DNA of 64,000 bases from JBCBUE01 sp039818285 (GCA_039818285.1 JBCBUE010000010.1:14554-78553); one strand, 5' to 3'; shown: positions 10,665 through 18,699, numbered from the stretch's first letter. The notes: generated by a model from the sequence alone, not told the origin. Program-made: numbers and translations.

Positions 10665-12086
10665 TCAGACGATGCGCAACGAGCCGCAGACGCTGTTGCG
10701 GCGGAAACGCGTGAAGGTCAACGGGCTGGTGATGCCTTCGCCGGTGGGCGTGGCGATCGAGTAGCTGGGGTAGCCCTCGCCGCCGATGCCGAGCCCGCCG
10801 GTGCACGGGCCGTTGACGACGAAGATGGTCGTGTTCATGGCCCGGCCCATCTCGGTGATGTGGCCGAGGTGGTTCGAATGGATCATCGCGGTGTGCCCGA
10901 AGCCGTGCTCGTGCTCGATCGACAGTTCGAGGCCCTGCTCGAAGTCGCGGACGGGCACGATCGGCAGGCAGGGCATCATCTGCTCGACCGGCACGAACGG
11001 GTTGGCCGCGTCGGTGACGCCAAAGATCAGTTCGACGCCGTGCGGCAGGTTCACGCCCGCGGCCTGGCCGAGAACCGACGGGTCCTTGCCGACGAACTGC
11101 GCGTCAACAACGTGATGATCGTCCTTCCACTTGAAGGCGACGTCGCTGAGCTTGCCGAACGCGCCGTCGCTCAGCTGCATCGCGCCGGCCCGCTTCATCG
11201 CGTCGACGAACGCCGGCATCACCGACTCGACGACGAAGACCTCTTTCTCGCCGATGCACAGCAGGTTGTTGTCGAAGGCGGCGCCGGCGATGATCGATCG
11301 CGCGGCGTTGTCGAGGTCGGCCGTCTCGTCGACGACGACCGGCGGGTTGCCGGGGCCGGCGACGATGGCTCGCTTGGGTTGTTGCAACGCCGCGCGGGCC
11401 ACGGCCGGGCCGCCGGTGACGACCAGCAGCGGGATCCGCGGGTGCGAGAAGATCGCCTCGGCCGTCTCGAGCGTCGGCGGGTCCATCACGCAGATCACCG
11501 GCCCGACGCCGATCGCCGCGTGCACGGCCTTGTTGTACGCCTCGGCCGCCATCGCCAGGCACTTCGCGCCCGACGGATGAGCGTTCACGACCATCGTGTT
11601 GCCCGAGGCGATCATGTTGATCGCGTTGGCGGTCATCGTCGGGATCGAGTGCGTCACCGGGGTGATCACGCCGATCACGCCGAACGGCGCCGACTCGTCG
11701 AGGCCGATGCCGTCGTCGCCGCTGTGAGCGGTCGTGCCATGAGCCTTGATGAACTCGACACCCGACACGTGCTGAAGCAACTCAAGCTTGGCGACCTTGT
11801 GATCCAGTCGGCCGACCTTGGTCTCGTCGAACTCGATCTTGCCCCATGACTCGGCGTTGTCTAGCGCGAGCCGCTTGATGACGTTCACCGCCTTGTCCCG
11901 CACTTCAAGGCCCGCCGCGTGCAGCGCCCGCTGCGACGCGGTGGCCGTGTCGACGGCGGCGTCGACATCGGTGAAGCGACCGGACAACGGCAAGCCCGCC
12001 GCGGCGGCGTGACCGTTGACGCTTTCCGGCGACGCCACGCGGCGCATCACCTCTTCCACCACGCTGGCGATCAGTTCACGATCCAC
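10665..12086 (-). CDS. CoA-acylating aldehyde dehydrogenase of the microcompartment
   Basis: A 473-residue enzyme of the PduP/EutE type. It should oxidise L-lactaldehyde (or a similar aldehyde) with NAD and CoA to the acyl-CoA inside the shell. The catalytic cysteine is C277 in NNLLCIGEKE. The nucleotide-binding region includes VTGGPAVARAALQ and GPGNPPVVVDETAD. Residues 1-17 (MDRELIASVVEEVMRRV) form an amphipathic encapsulation helix, followed by a short linker before the dehydrogenase fold. The start lies 11 bases inside the upstream BMC-P gene, so translation is likely coupled. Its product would pass to PduL. Confidence 0.93.
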   Translation of the reverse strand: MDRELIASVVEEVMRRVASPESVNGHAAAAGLPLSGRFTDVDAAVDTATASQRALHAAGLEVRDKAVNVIKRLALDNAESWGKIEFDETKVGRLDHKVAKLELLQHVSGVEFIKAHGTTAHSGDDGIGLDESAPFGVIGVITPVTHSIPTMTANAINMIASGNTMVVNAHPSGAKCLAMAAEAYNKAVHAAIGVGPVICVMDPPTLETAEAIFSHPRIPLLVVTGGPAVARAALQQPKRAIVAGPGNPPVVVDETADLDNAARSIIAGAAFDNNLLCIGEKEVFVVESVMPAFVDAMKRAGAMQLSDGAFGKLSDVAFKWKDDHHVVDAQFVGKDPSVLGQAAGVNLPHGVELIFGVTDAANPFVPVEQMMPCLPIVPVRDFEQGLELSIEHEHGFGHTAMIHSNHLGHITEMGRAMNTTIFVVNGPCTGGLGIGGEGYPSYSIATPTGEGITSPLTFTRFRRNSVCGSLRIV

Positions 12087-12423
12087 GTTTGACCCTCGGC
12101 TTGTTCGGGGTATCGGCGGCGGTCAATGGCTTGCCTAGCACGACGGCTTCGTCCACGAGACCGACGATGACCGCGTCGGTCGGCGCCTTGTTGCAGCCGT
12201 CGGCCATCCGCGCCGAGCTGCCCTGCGTGATCATCACCAGCTCGCCCTCGCCCGCGCCAATCAGGTCCAGCGCGACAATCGCGCGGCCCGTGATCTCCAG
12301 CCTGCCGCCGCCGGCATCGGCGTAGTCGACCCGCAGCGGCTCGACGATCAGCAGCTTGAACCCGCTGATGGCCGGGTCTTTCTGCGAGGCGACGATGTGT
12401 CCCTTCACGCGGCCGAGGAACAA
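12076..12423 (-). CDS. BMC vertex protein (BMC-P, EutN/CcmL family)
   Basis: A 115-residue pentameric shell protein starting MFLGRVKGHIVASQKDP, a close match to the EutN/CcmL N-terminus. The strand KLLIVEPL and the conserved GAGEGELVMITQGSSAR loop follow. The core has an insertion (DYADAGGGRLEITGRA), and a basic tail ends KPRVKRGS. It overlaps the start of the aldehyde dehydrogenase by 11 bases and follows a BMC-H gene. It is the longest of the three vertex proteins in the locus. Confidence 0.92.
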   Translation of the reverse strand: MFLGRVKGHIVASQKDPAISGFKLLIVEPLRVDYADAGGGRLEITGRAIVALDLIGAGEGELVMITQGSSARMADGCNKAPTDAVIVGLVDEAVVLGKPLTAADTPNKPRVKRGS

Positions 12424-12471
12424 GGCAGAGCTCCGTGGGGCGGTGCGGCGAGGCGAGCGAACGACGAGGCG

Positions 12472-12735
12472 TCAGATCTTGGCGACGCCGTCGGCCGGAC
12501 GAGGGATCACGTTGACGCTGATGACGTTGCCCACGCGGCGGGCGGCGTCGGCGCCGGCGTCGATCGCGGCCTTGACCGCGGCGACGTCGCCCTCGATCGT
12601 CACGCACACGAGGCCCGAGCCGACCTTCGCCTGGCTGACGTACTTGACGTTCGCGGCCTTGAGCGCGGCGTCGAGCGCCTCGACCGCGCCGATCAGGCCG
12701 TGAGTTTCGATCATCCCGATTGCTTGCTGTGCCAT
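12472..12735 (-). CDS. BMC shell hexamer protein (BMC-H)
   Basis: An 87-residue single-domain BMC protein that forms hexameric facet tiles. MAQQAIGMIETHGLIGAVEA is the canonical N-terminus. The KVGSGLVCVTIEGDVAAVKA segment builds the pore-facing and interface elements. It ends VIPRPADGVAKI. The start is the internal ATG at 12735; the frame stays open further upstream inside ackA, but that part has no BMC similarity. One of three BMC-H genes here, it is separated from the other two by ackA. Confidence 0.95.
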   Translation of the reverse strand: MAQQAIGMIETHGLIGAVEALDAALKAANVKYVSQAKVGSGLVCVTIEGDVAAVKAAIDAGADAARRVGNVISVNVIPRPADGVAKI

Positions 12736-12773
12736 GGTTTCTCTCGATGTAACAAGGGGGTTGCGGTACGGGG

Positions 12774-13973
12774 TTATGCGTTCGCCGTTTGCGATTGCAG
12801 GACGTCCTGGGTCTGGCGGGCGACGACCCACTCCTCGTCGGTCGGCAGCACCCACACGGCCGCGGCGCTGCCGTCGGCGTCGAGGCGCTGTTCGTCGCGG
12901 CCGGTGGCCTGGTCGTTGAGCGAGGCATCGAGTTCGACCCCGGCAAACGCCAGGTCTCGACAGACGCCTTCGCGGACGCCCTTGCCGAACTGGCCGATAC
13001 CCGCGGTGAAGACGATCGCGTCGACGCCGCCCAACGCCATCAGGCACGCGCCGACCTGCGTGCGGACGCTCTCGACGAACGCGTCGAGCGCGAGCTGCGC
13101 CCGCTCGTTGCCGTTGGCCGCGGCCTCCTCGACGTCGCGCATGTCGGCCGACACGCCGCTGATGCCCAGCAGCCCGCCTTCCTTGCCGAGCCGCCGGAAG
13201 ACCTTGTCGAGGTCGCCGTCGTGCATCGGCAGCAGCTTGAGCAGCGCGAACGTGTCGAAGTCGCCGACGCGGTTGGTGTGGAACAAGCCGGTCTGTGGCG
13301 TCATCCCCATGCTGTGATAGACGCTCTTGCCCGCGTCGATCGCACAGACGCTGCAGGACCCGCCGAGGTGGCAGGAGATCACGCGCTTCGCCTCGGGCAT
13401 CACCTCGCCGACGCGCTCGCCGATGTAGCGATGGCTCGCGCCGTGGAACCCATACCGACGCACGCCGGCCTGCGTCCACTCGTAGGGCACGCCGTAGACC
13501 TGCCGCGGCAGCGGGATCGTCTGGTGGAACGCCGTCTCGAACGCCGCGACCTGCGGCGTGTCCGGCCACTTCTCGGCGATCGCCCTCATCGCCGCGATGT
13601 ACGGCGGGTTGTGCGCCGGGGCGACGTCGCTGAATTGCTCCATCGTGCCGAGCACGCCGTCATCGACGACCACCGCCCCCGAGATCGGCCCGCCGTGCAC
13701 GGCCTTGAACCCGACGCCGGCGATACCCGACGAAGTGTCCACGCCCAGCTCGTTGATGCCGGCGAGGATCGCGTCGATCGCCGCGCCGTGGTCGGCCAGG
13801 TCGGCCGTGCCTTCGAGGGCGCGCTCGCCGACCCTGACCTCCCACGCCGAGTTGCCCTGCCCGATGCGGTCGGCCGCGCCGGACGCGATCGGCACGCGCG
13901 GCGTGTCGCTCGACATGTCGAACAGCTTGCTCTTGAAGCTGGTCGAACCCAGGTTGGCGATGAGCAGTTGCAT
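12774..13973 (-). CDS. ackA: Acetate/propionate kinase of the BMC operon
   Basis: A 399-residue member of the acetokinase family. It converts acyl phosphate and ADP to the free acid and ATP. The N-terminal signature is LIANLGSTSFKSKL. Other conserved blocks are KAVHGG, PAHNPPYIAA, RYGFHGASHRYI, the phosphate-binding HLGGSCSVCA, and FTAGIGQFG. In this operon it should act on lactyl- or propionyl-phosphate made by PduL, giving the ATP yield of the pathway. It has no obvious encapsulation helix and may work outside the shell. It lies between two groups of BMC-H genes. Confidence 0.95.
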   Translation of the reverse strand: MQLLIANLGSTSFKSKLFDMSSDTPRVPIASGAADRIGQGNSAWEVRVGERALEGTADLADHGAAIDAILAGINELGVDTSSGIAGVGFKAVHGGPISGAVVVDDGVLGTMEQFSDVAPAHNPPYIAAMRAIAEKWPDTPQVAAFETAFHQTIPLPRQVYGVPYEWTQAGVRRYGFHGASHRYIGERVGEVMPEAKRVISCHLGGSCSVCAIDAGKSVYHSMGMTPQTGLFHTNRVGDFDTFALLKLLPMHDGDLDKVFRRLGKEGGLLGISGVSADMRDVEEAAANGNERAQLALDAFVESVRTQVGACLMALGGVDAIVFTAGIGQFGKGVREGVCRDLAFAGVELDASLNDQATGRDEQRLDADGSAAAVWVLPTDEEWVVARQTQDVLQSQTANA

Positions 13974-13995
13974 GGCAGGAGGCTTCGATGGTCGA

Positions 13996-14256
13996 TCAGA
14001 AGCTGTCGATCAGCGCGTCGTGCGGGCGGGCAATGACGTGGGCGGCGATCAGCTCGCCGACCTTGCCGGCCGCGTTGGCGCCGGCGTCGACCGCGGCCTT
14101 CACCGAGCCGACGTCGCCCTTGACCAGCACGGTGACCATGCCGCCGCCGATGGGGATCGTCTTGGTGAGTTCGACGTCGGCGGCCTTGAGCATGGCGTCG
14201 GTGGCCTCGACGAGGCCGACCTGGCCCTTGGTTTCGATCATGCCGAGTGCGGACAT
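13996..14256 (-). CDS. BMC shell hexamer protein (BMC-H)
   Basis: An 86-residue single BMC domain. MSALGMIETKGQVGLVEATD starts the fold and IPIGGGMVTVLVKGDVGSVK gives the pore and interface region. It ends VIARPHDALIDSF. It is the nearest relative, by eye, of the neighbouring BMC-H at 14302-14598; the two form a tandem pair separated by 45 bases, likely from duplication. Its pore loop IGGGM differs from VGSGL in the other two hexamers, so it may conduct different metabolites. Confidence 0.94.
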   Translation of the reverse strand: MSALGMIETKGQVGLVEATDAMLKAADVELTKTIPIGGGMVTVLVKGDVGSVKAAVDAGANAAGKVGELIAAHVIARPHDALIDSF

Positions 14257-14301
14257 GGCGTTCTCCTGGGTGCGTTGTGCGGGGTGAGGAAGCGCCGCGG
14301 C

Positions 14302-14598
14302 TTACTTGCGGCCGGCGGGCTTCTTAGGGGCGGGGAGCATCGCGGTGAGCTCGTCGTGCGGGCGGGGGATGACGTGCACGCCGACGACCTCGCCGACGCG
14401 GCCGGCCGACTCGGCGCCGGCTTCCACGGCGGCCTTGACCGCGGCGACGTCGCCGGTCACGAAGCTGGAGACCAGGCCGCTGCCGACCTTGTCCCAGCCG
14501 ATCATGTCGACGTTGGCGGCTTTCAGCATCGCGTCGCTGGCTTCCAGCAGCGCCACGAGGCCCTTGGTTTCAACGATGCCGACGGCGGGCTGTGCCAT
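14302..14598 (-). CDS. BMC shell hexamer protein (BMC-H) with basic tail
   Basis: A 98-residue BMC-domain protein. MAQPAVGIVETKGLVALLEA, KVGSGLVSSFVTGDVAAVKA and VIPRPHDELTAML follow the canonical pattern. Unlike the other two hexamers it carries an extra basic, proline-containing tail (PAPKKPAGRK) of about 12 residues. That tail could reach the convex or concave shell face and contact other components. It is the first shell gene after pduL and probably among the most highly expressed of the operon. Confidence 0.94.
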   Translation of the reverse strand: MAQPAVGIVETKGLVALLEASDAMLKAANVDMIGWDKVGSGLVSSFVTGDVAAVKAAVEAGAESAGRVGEVVGVHVIPRPHDELTAMLPAPKKPAGRK

Positions 14599-14668
14599 GA
14601 GTTCACGCTCCGAGAAAAGGGTGGGGTCGGGGTAGAGGCGTCGGGCGCGAGGCGCTGGACGCCGAGGA

Positions 14669-15391
14669 TTAAGCGGTCTTGATCAGTTCCATGTGGGTGG
14701 CCGAGGGCAGGTCGCAGCAGTTGCCCTCGTCGGTGTCGATGTGCACCTCGAGCTTGACCTTGGGGTGCACGCGGACCTTGACGTGGTCGAACACCAGGCC
14801 GCACGGGCCATCGATCTTCAGCCTCATCAGGTCGCCGTCCGACACGCCGTAGTGCTCGGCGTCGGCGGGGCTCATGTGGACGTGCCGCTGGGCACGGATG
14901 ACGCCCTCGCTGAGCGTGACCGCGCCGTTGGGCCCGACCAGCACGCAGCCGGCCGTGCCGTCGTGGTCGCCGGAGATCCGCAGCGGAAGCTTGATGCCGA
15001 GCATGATGCCGTCGGTGTACGACAGCTCGGCCTGGGTGTAGTCGCGGGTCGGGCCGAGGATGCGGACGTTGGGGATCATCCGGTTCCGCGGGCCGACGAT
15101 GTTGACGAGCTGCTCGGAGGCGAACTCGCCGTCCTGATAGAGGTCCTTGAGCTTGGTGAGCCGGGACCCCGGACCAAAGAGGGTCTCAAGGTCGGCCTGG
15201 GTGACGTGGATGTGCCGGGCGGAGACGTTGACCCGCAGCGGGTTGGGCCCGCCGGTCGGGTCAGGCTCGGTGCGCGAGCGATCGCCGGCCGGAGCCGCGC
15301 CGCCGGCCCGACGCTGCATCACGTCGCGGACGATCGCCTCGATCCGGGCGCGTCGCTCGACCCCGGGGTCGCTCGCAGAGTTGGTCACCAT
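14669..15391 (-). CDS. pduL: PduL-type phosphate propanoyltransferase
   Basis: A 240-residue zinc phosphotransacylase that turns acyl-CoA into acyl phosphate and frees CoA for the aldehyde dehydrogenase. It has two PduL half-domains. Likely zinc ligands are H60 and H62 (SARHIHV), H170 and H172 (QRHVHMS) and H217. I chose the ATG at 15391 over one at 15448. A GGAGAGG ribosome site lies 8 bases before it, and the longer reading would cover the promoter. The protein then starts with an encapsulation-like helix at about 11-29 (VERRARIEAIVRDVMQRRAG) and a linker. It is the first gene of the BMC operon. Confidence 0.94.
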   Translation of the reverse strand: MVTNSASDPGVERRARIEAIVRDVMQRRAGGAAPAGDRSRTEPDPTGGPNPLRVNVSARHIHVTQADLETLFGPGSRLTKLKDLYQDGEFASEQLVNIVGPRNRMIPNVRILGPTRDYTQAELSYTDGIMLGIKLPLRISGDHDGTAGCVLVGPNGAVTLSEGVIRAQRHVHMSPADAEHYGVSDGDLMRLKIDGPCGLVFDHVKVRVHPKVKLEVHIDTDEGNCCDLPSATHMELIKTA

Positions 15392-15419
15392 AAAGCAGGC
15401 CTCTCCAAAATCTTTCAAA

Positions 15420-15448
15420 AGTTTGCAATATCTCTCGTGATCTGTCAA
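15420..15448 (-). promoter_or_regulatory. Predicted promoter of the BMC operon
   Basis: On the minus strand a perfect TTGACA (15448-15443) is followed, after 17 bases, by CAAACT (15425-15420), a modest -10 match. The stretch lies in an AT-rich gap 29 bases before the pduL start. The DeoR regulator probably binds nearby, but I see no clear palindrome to name as its operator. Confidence 0.5.
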
Positions 15449-15499
15449 GCCATCTTGAAAAAACGCCCCAGAGGCTCAGAATCGATGATTTAGCGCATG

Positions 15500-15525
15500 A
15501 AAAAGCCCGCCAAGATGGGCGGGCT
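15500..15525 (-). terminator. Rho-independent terminator after tRNA-Glu
   Basis: On the minus strand AGCCCGCC and GGCGGGCT form a perfect 8-bp stem with a 6-base loop, followed by a run of T. It begins 5 bases after the end of tRNA-Glu. It should separate tRNA transcription from the BMC operon downstream. Confidence 0.85.
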
Positions 15526-15529
15526 GAAG

Positions 15530-15602
15530 TACCCCGTAGGGGATTTGAACCCCTGTTACCGCCGTGAGAGGGCGGCGTCCTAGGCCACTAGACGAACGGG
15601 GC
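15530..15602 (-). tRNA. tRNA-Glu (anticodon CTC)
   Basis: A 73-base cloverleaf on the minus strand. The acceptor stem is GCCCCGT with ACGGGGT (first pair G-U). The D arm contains TCGTCTAGTGGCC. The anticodon stem CCGCC/GGCGG closes the loop CTCTCAC, giving anticodon CTC for GAG codons. The T arm is AGGGGTTCAAATCCCCT. The discriminator base is A and the CCA end is not encoded. A promoter lies upstream and a terminator immediately downstream. Confidence 0.96.
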
Positions 15603-15644
15603 GTGGCGGGCTGACGGTCGGCGGTTCGCCGCGTCGAGCCGAGC

Positions 15645-15672
15645 AGTGTAAGCAACATCGGCGATCCGGCAA
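15645..15672 (-). promoter_or_regulatory. Predicted promoter of tRNA-Glu
   Basis: TTGCCG (15672-15667) and TACACT (15650-15645) are separated by 16 bases on the minus strand. The distance to the mature tRNA 5' end is about 42 bases, consistent with a short 5' leader removed by RNase P. The same TTGCCG box recurs before the pyruvate dehydrogenase E1 gene. Confidence 0.6.
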
Positions 15673-15738
15673 GCCCGCCGCGGCCGGGTCAAGCCCGAGG
15701 CCCAACAGGTCCGGGTCGCCCGCGGCGGGCGAGTTCGG

Positions 15739-16761
15739 TCACGCGATCCGACACAGGTCCGCCTCGTGGATCGCCGGGTTCACAAAGTGATGCAGGTGCG
15801 GCCGCAGGTCGTCGAGGAACCGCCGGCCGTCGGTCGTGTATCCGGCGGTGGGCTTGATCATCACCGGCGGGTCCAGCACCGCCAATCGATCGGCCATATA
15901 ACAATTCAGCCGGGCCATCAGCATCTCGCGGGTGTACTTGGCCACCATCGACGCCAGAGCAACCGGCAGGTGGTCGTTCTCCGCCGCCTTCATGAAGGTG
16001 ATCGACAGCGAGCGGCCGGCGTCGTCGTCGAGGCGGTAGGCGGAACGCTCGGGAGACTCGACAACGACGGTGATCGTGGCGTCAGGGAAGTTCTCGGCCA
16101 GGGCCTTGCGGTACGAGGTGCGGCCGCCCTGGCGATCGACGGCGACGTGCGGGTGGTCGTGGCCGTGGGTCTGCCAGAGGTGGTCGAGGTGGCGCGCGAC
16201 GGCGGCGAAGGCGACGGCCGACTTGTTCCGCGTCACGCCGACCTCGCGGTTGTAGCGCGCCTCGGTCAGGATATCGACATGCAAATGATTAAGCCGCACG
16301 CCCGCGACGGCGGCGACGCGCGTGAGCTGGGCAACGTCAAGCCGCAGCGCGTCGGCGTCGTGGTGCGCGGGGAGCGGTTGCCAGGGGTGGGCGTCGGTCG
16401 GGACGTACCACGGCAAGCCGTCTAGCGGGGGGTCTTCCGGCGTGCACAACGCGTGGAGGAGATCACCGAGATGCAAGAGCGACGGCGTCGGCCCGATCGC
16501 CTGCATAAACGCCAGCACACCGCGCTCCAGCCGCGTCGGCCCGGCCGAGGGCGAGTGCAGCTTCTTCGAGTCGTTCACCGCGATGCGATGGTGCTTGCGG
16601 TCGTGCGTCTTGCACACCGCGTCCCGCAATACGTCCCATAGGTCCGGCGCTTTCCCGTCCGCCGGCGGCGTGTCCAACGCAAAGCACGCGCACCCCACCG
16701 TCAACGGCCCCAGCAGTGGCCCGTAGCCCGCTTCGTCGATGCCGGCGTAGACGTATGGCAT
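15739..16761 (-). CDS. RNase HII-like protein
   Basis: A 340-residue protein with the RNase H-like motifs of ribonuclease HII: GIDEAGYGPLLGPL with D9 and E10, VNDSKKL at 62-68, D209 in AVDRQGG, and the late VAKYTRE motif. Compared with bacterial RNase HII (about 200 residues) it is much longer. It has GYG where the classic DExGRG has GRG, and glutamate (E279) where the last catalytic aspartate usually sits. It may remove ribonucleotides from DNA, or it may be a divergent branch with another role. No canonical rnhB is visible in this window. A CATGAT hexamer 6 bases before the ATG suggests a leaderless transcript. Confidence 0.75.
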   Translation of the reverse strand: MPYVYAGIDEAGYGPLLGPLTVGCACFALDTPPADGKAPDLWDVLRDAVCKTHDRKHHRIAVNDSKKLHSPSAGPTRLERGVLAFMQAIGPTPSLLHLGDLLHALCTPEDPPLDGLPWYVPTDAHPWQPLPAHHDADALRLDVAQLTRVAAVAGVRLNHLHVDILTEARYNREVGVTRNKSAVAFAAVARHLDHLWQTHGHDHPHVAVDRQGGRTSYRKALAENFPDATITVVVESPERSAYRLDDDAGRSLSITFMKAAENDHLPVALASMVAKYTREMLMARLNCYMADRLAVLDPPVMIKPTAGYTTDGRRFLDDLRPHLHHFVNPAIHEADLCRIA

Positions 16762-16777
16762 CCCCGCATCATGACGT

Positions 16778-17860
16778 TTAGCCCCGAGCCGGAGCGATCG
16801 GGCGCCGCAGCGTGGTAGAGGTCAGCCTGCCCTCGATCGCCGCGATCACTTCATCCAGCGTGACCCGCGCGATCAGCGACTGGTCGTCGGGGCGTTGTCG
16901 GTGGGCATTGCCCGGCGGGGCGTTCGCCGGGCGGAGGACGGTGGAGGAGGTGCCCAGCGGGCCGACGAGGGCGGGGTCGGTCGGGCCAAAGATGGAGACG
17001 GAGGGGGTGGCGAGGCCGGCGGCGAGGTGGAGGGCGGCGGAGTCGTTGCAGACGAGCAGCCGGGCGCGTTGGAGCAGGGCCATGAGGCGACCGACGGTGA
17101 GCGGCGGGGCGGCGAAGCGCGTGGGCGGCAGGCGGTCGAACTCGGGGGCGACGCGGGCCCACTCGTCGGGCGTCGCGAGGAAGAGCACGAACGGCGTGAC
17201 GTCGTCGCGCAGCAGGCGACGCGCGAGCGCCGCGTAGTTCGCGGCCGGCCAGTCCTTGCTCAGCCAGCGCGTCGTCGGCGCGATCGCGACGAACCCCCGC
17301 GTCGCGATCTGCCGCTGCGCCAGCCAGCGATCGGCCCACGCCGCGTCCTCGGGGCCGACGTACAGCCGGGCGTCGGGCACCGGGTCGACGCCGGCCATCC
17401 GCGCCAGGGCCAGCATGCGCAGCGCGCTGTGCGTGATCGCCGGGTCCACGCGATGACGCTCGGTGTAGAGCAGCCACGCGCCCTCCCGGGCGTCGGCGAA
17501 CCCGACGCGGCGCTTCGCCCCTGTCAGCCACGCCAACGACGCCGAGCGGATCAACCCCTGCGCATCCAGCACGAGGTCGTACCGCTTCTCGCGCAGCGTG
17601 CGCCGCAGGCGGAGCAGCTCGCCCGTCGCGCGCGGCCGCAGCCCGGCAAACCGCAGGCCCCGGCGGGCGAACGGTACGGCCGCGGTCAACGCGGGGTGAT
17701 GAGCCACGGCGTCAACAAACCCGTCCTGCACCAGCCAGTCGATCTCGGCCCGCGGATCGGCCCGACGCAGGCTGGCGAGCACCGGCGCCGTCCGGGCCAC
17801 GTCGCCCAGGGCCGAGGGGCGCACGAGCAATATCCGTTGGGGCGGGTCGGCGTCAGCCAC
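16778..17860 (-). CDS. Glycosyltransferase family 9 (heptosyltransferase-like)
   Basis: A 360-residue GT-B glycosyltransferase related to ADP-heptose:LPS heptosyltransferases. The N-terminal domain starts ILLVRPSALGDVARTAPVLA. The C-terminal nucleotide-binding signature is LLVCNDSAALHLAAGLATPS followed by FGPTDP. It probably adds a sugar to lipopolysaccharide core or another surface glycan at the inner membrane. I prefer the GTG at 17860: it begins 8 residues before the conserved fold, and a TATCCT hexamer lies 7 bases upstream. An in-frame start at 17917 would add 19 atypical residues. It is divergent from the phosphoesterase gene. Confidence 0.87.
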   Translation of the reverse strand: MADADPPQRILLVRPSALGDVARTAPVLASLRRADPRAEIDWLVQDGFVDAVAHHPALTAAVPFARRGLRFAGLRPRATGELLRLRRTLREKRYDLVLDAQGLIRSASLAWLTGAKRRVGFADAREGAWLLYTERHRVDPAITHSALRMLALARMAGVDPVPDARLYVGPEDAAWADRWLAQRQIATRGFVAIAPTTRWLSKDWPAANYAALARRLLRDDVTPFVLFLATPDEWARVAPEFDRLPPTRFAAPPLTVGRLMALLQRARLLVCNDSAALHLAAGLATPSVSIFGPTDPALVGPLGTSSTVLRPANAPPGNAHRQRPDDQSLIARVTLDEVIAAIEGRLTSTTLRRPIAPARG

Positions 17861-17867
17861 GACGTGG

Positions 17868-17935
17868 AGGATACGGGCGCGGCACCCGGTTCGCCGCGAC
17901 TCGCCCCGCTGCGCCACCGGACCGGCCGCTACACT
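17868..17935. promoter_or_regulatory. Divergent -10 elements for glycosyltransferase 9 and phosphoesterase
   Basis: TATCCT (17873-17868, minus strand) ends 7 bases before the GTG of the glycosyltransferase. TACACT (17930-17935, plus strand) ends 8 bases before the ATG of the phosphoesterase. Both positions predict transcripts that begin at or within a base or two of the start codon. Confidence 0.4.
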
Positions 17936-17943
17936 CGCCGGCC

Positions 17944-18699
17944 ATGTCCACCGCGGTCATTTCCGACATCCACGGCAACCTCGACGCCCTCTCGGTCGTC
18001 CTCGACGACATCGAAGACCGCGGCTGCGAGCGCATCGTCTGCCTCGGCGACGTCGTGGGCTACGGGCCCAACCCGCTGGAGTGCATCGACATCGTCCGCG
18101 AGAAGTGCGCGTGGTGCATGATGGGCAACCACGACTTCGCCGTGCTCTACGAGCCGACGAGCTTCAACCAGTCGGCCGAGTCGGCTTGCTACTGGACGCG
18201 GTCGCGGTTCGAGAACGAGCCCGACAGCGACCTGCGCCGAGCGCGGCTGCAGTACCTCGGCCGGCTGCAGGTGCGACGCGTCGAGGGGCCGACGATGTGG
18301 GTGCACGCCTCACCCCGCCGACCGATCAACGAATACCTCTTCCCCGACGACGTCGTGACCGCGCCGGTGAAGATGCAGCAGGTGTTCGAGCGGCTGGACG
18401 CGCGGTGCTTCTGCGGCCACACGCACGTCGCCGGCGTCTTCACCGACGAGCCCGACTTCTACCCCCCCGCCGACCTCGGCGGGTCGTACCGCTTCGTCGA
18501 CGGCGAGAAGTGCATCATCAACCCCGGCTCGGTCGGCCAGCCGCGCGACCGCGACCCCCGCGCGTCCTACGCGATCATGCACGACGACCGGGTCGAGTTC
18601 GTCCGGCTCGACTACGACATCGACGCGGTGATCGCGAAGGTCGAGGCCATCAACGAGCTCAACGACTTCCTCGGCCAGCGGCTGATCGACGGGCGGTAG
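17944..18699 (+). CDS. Metallophosphoesterase (calcineurin-like, YfcE/MPE type)
   Basis: A 251-residue phosphoesterase with the full set of metal-binding motifs: SDIHGN (D8, H10), LGDVVGYGPNP (D36), GNHD at 61-64, CGHTH near 158, and NPGSVGQPRD near the end. Proteins with the GDvvGYGP variant hydrolyse phosphodiesters or phosphomonoesters in the cytoplasm. The true substrate is unknown. It has no signal peptide. It converges on the STAS gene with its stop abutting. Confidence 0.88.
   Translation: MSTAVISDIHGNLDALSVVLDDIEDRGCERIVCLGDVVGYGPNPLECIDIVREKCAWCMMGNHDFAVLYEPTSFNQSAESACYWTRSRFENEPDSDLRRARLQYLGRLQVRRVEGPTMWVHASPRRPINEYLFPDDVVTAPVKMQQVFERLDARCFCGHTHVAGVFTDEPDFYPPADLGGSYRFVDGEKCIINPGSVGQPRDRDPRASYAIMHDDRVEFVRLDYDIDAVIAKVEAINELNDFLGQRLIDGR

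Noticed and set aside
15530..15602. tRNA-Glu as an integration site of the BMC region
   Set aside because: No integrase gene, no duplicated tRNA end and no composition break were found around the BMC operon; adjacency alone is not evidence.
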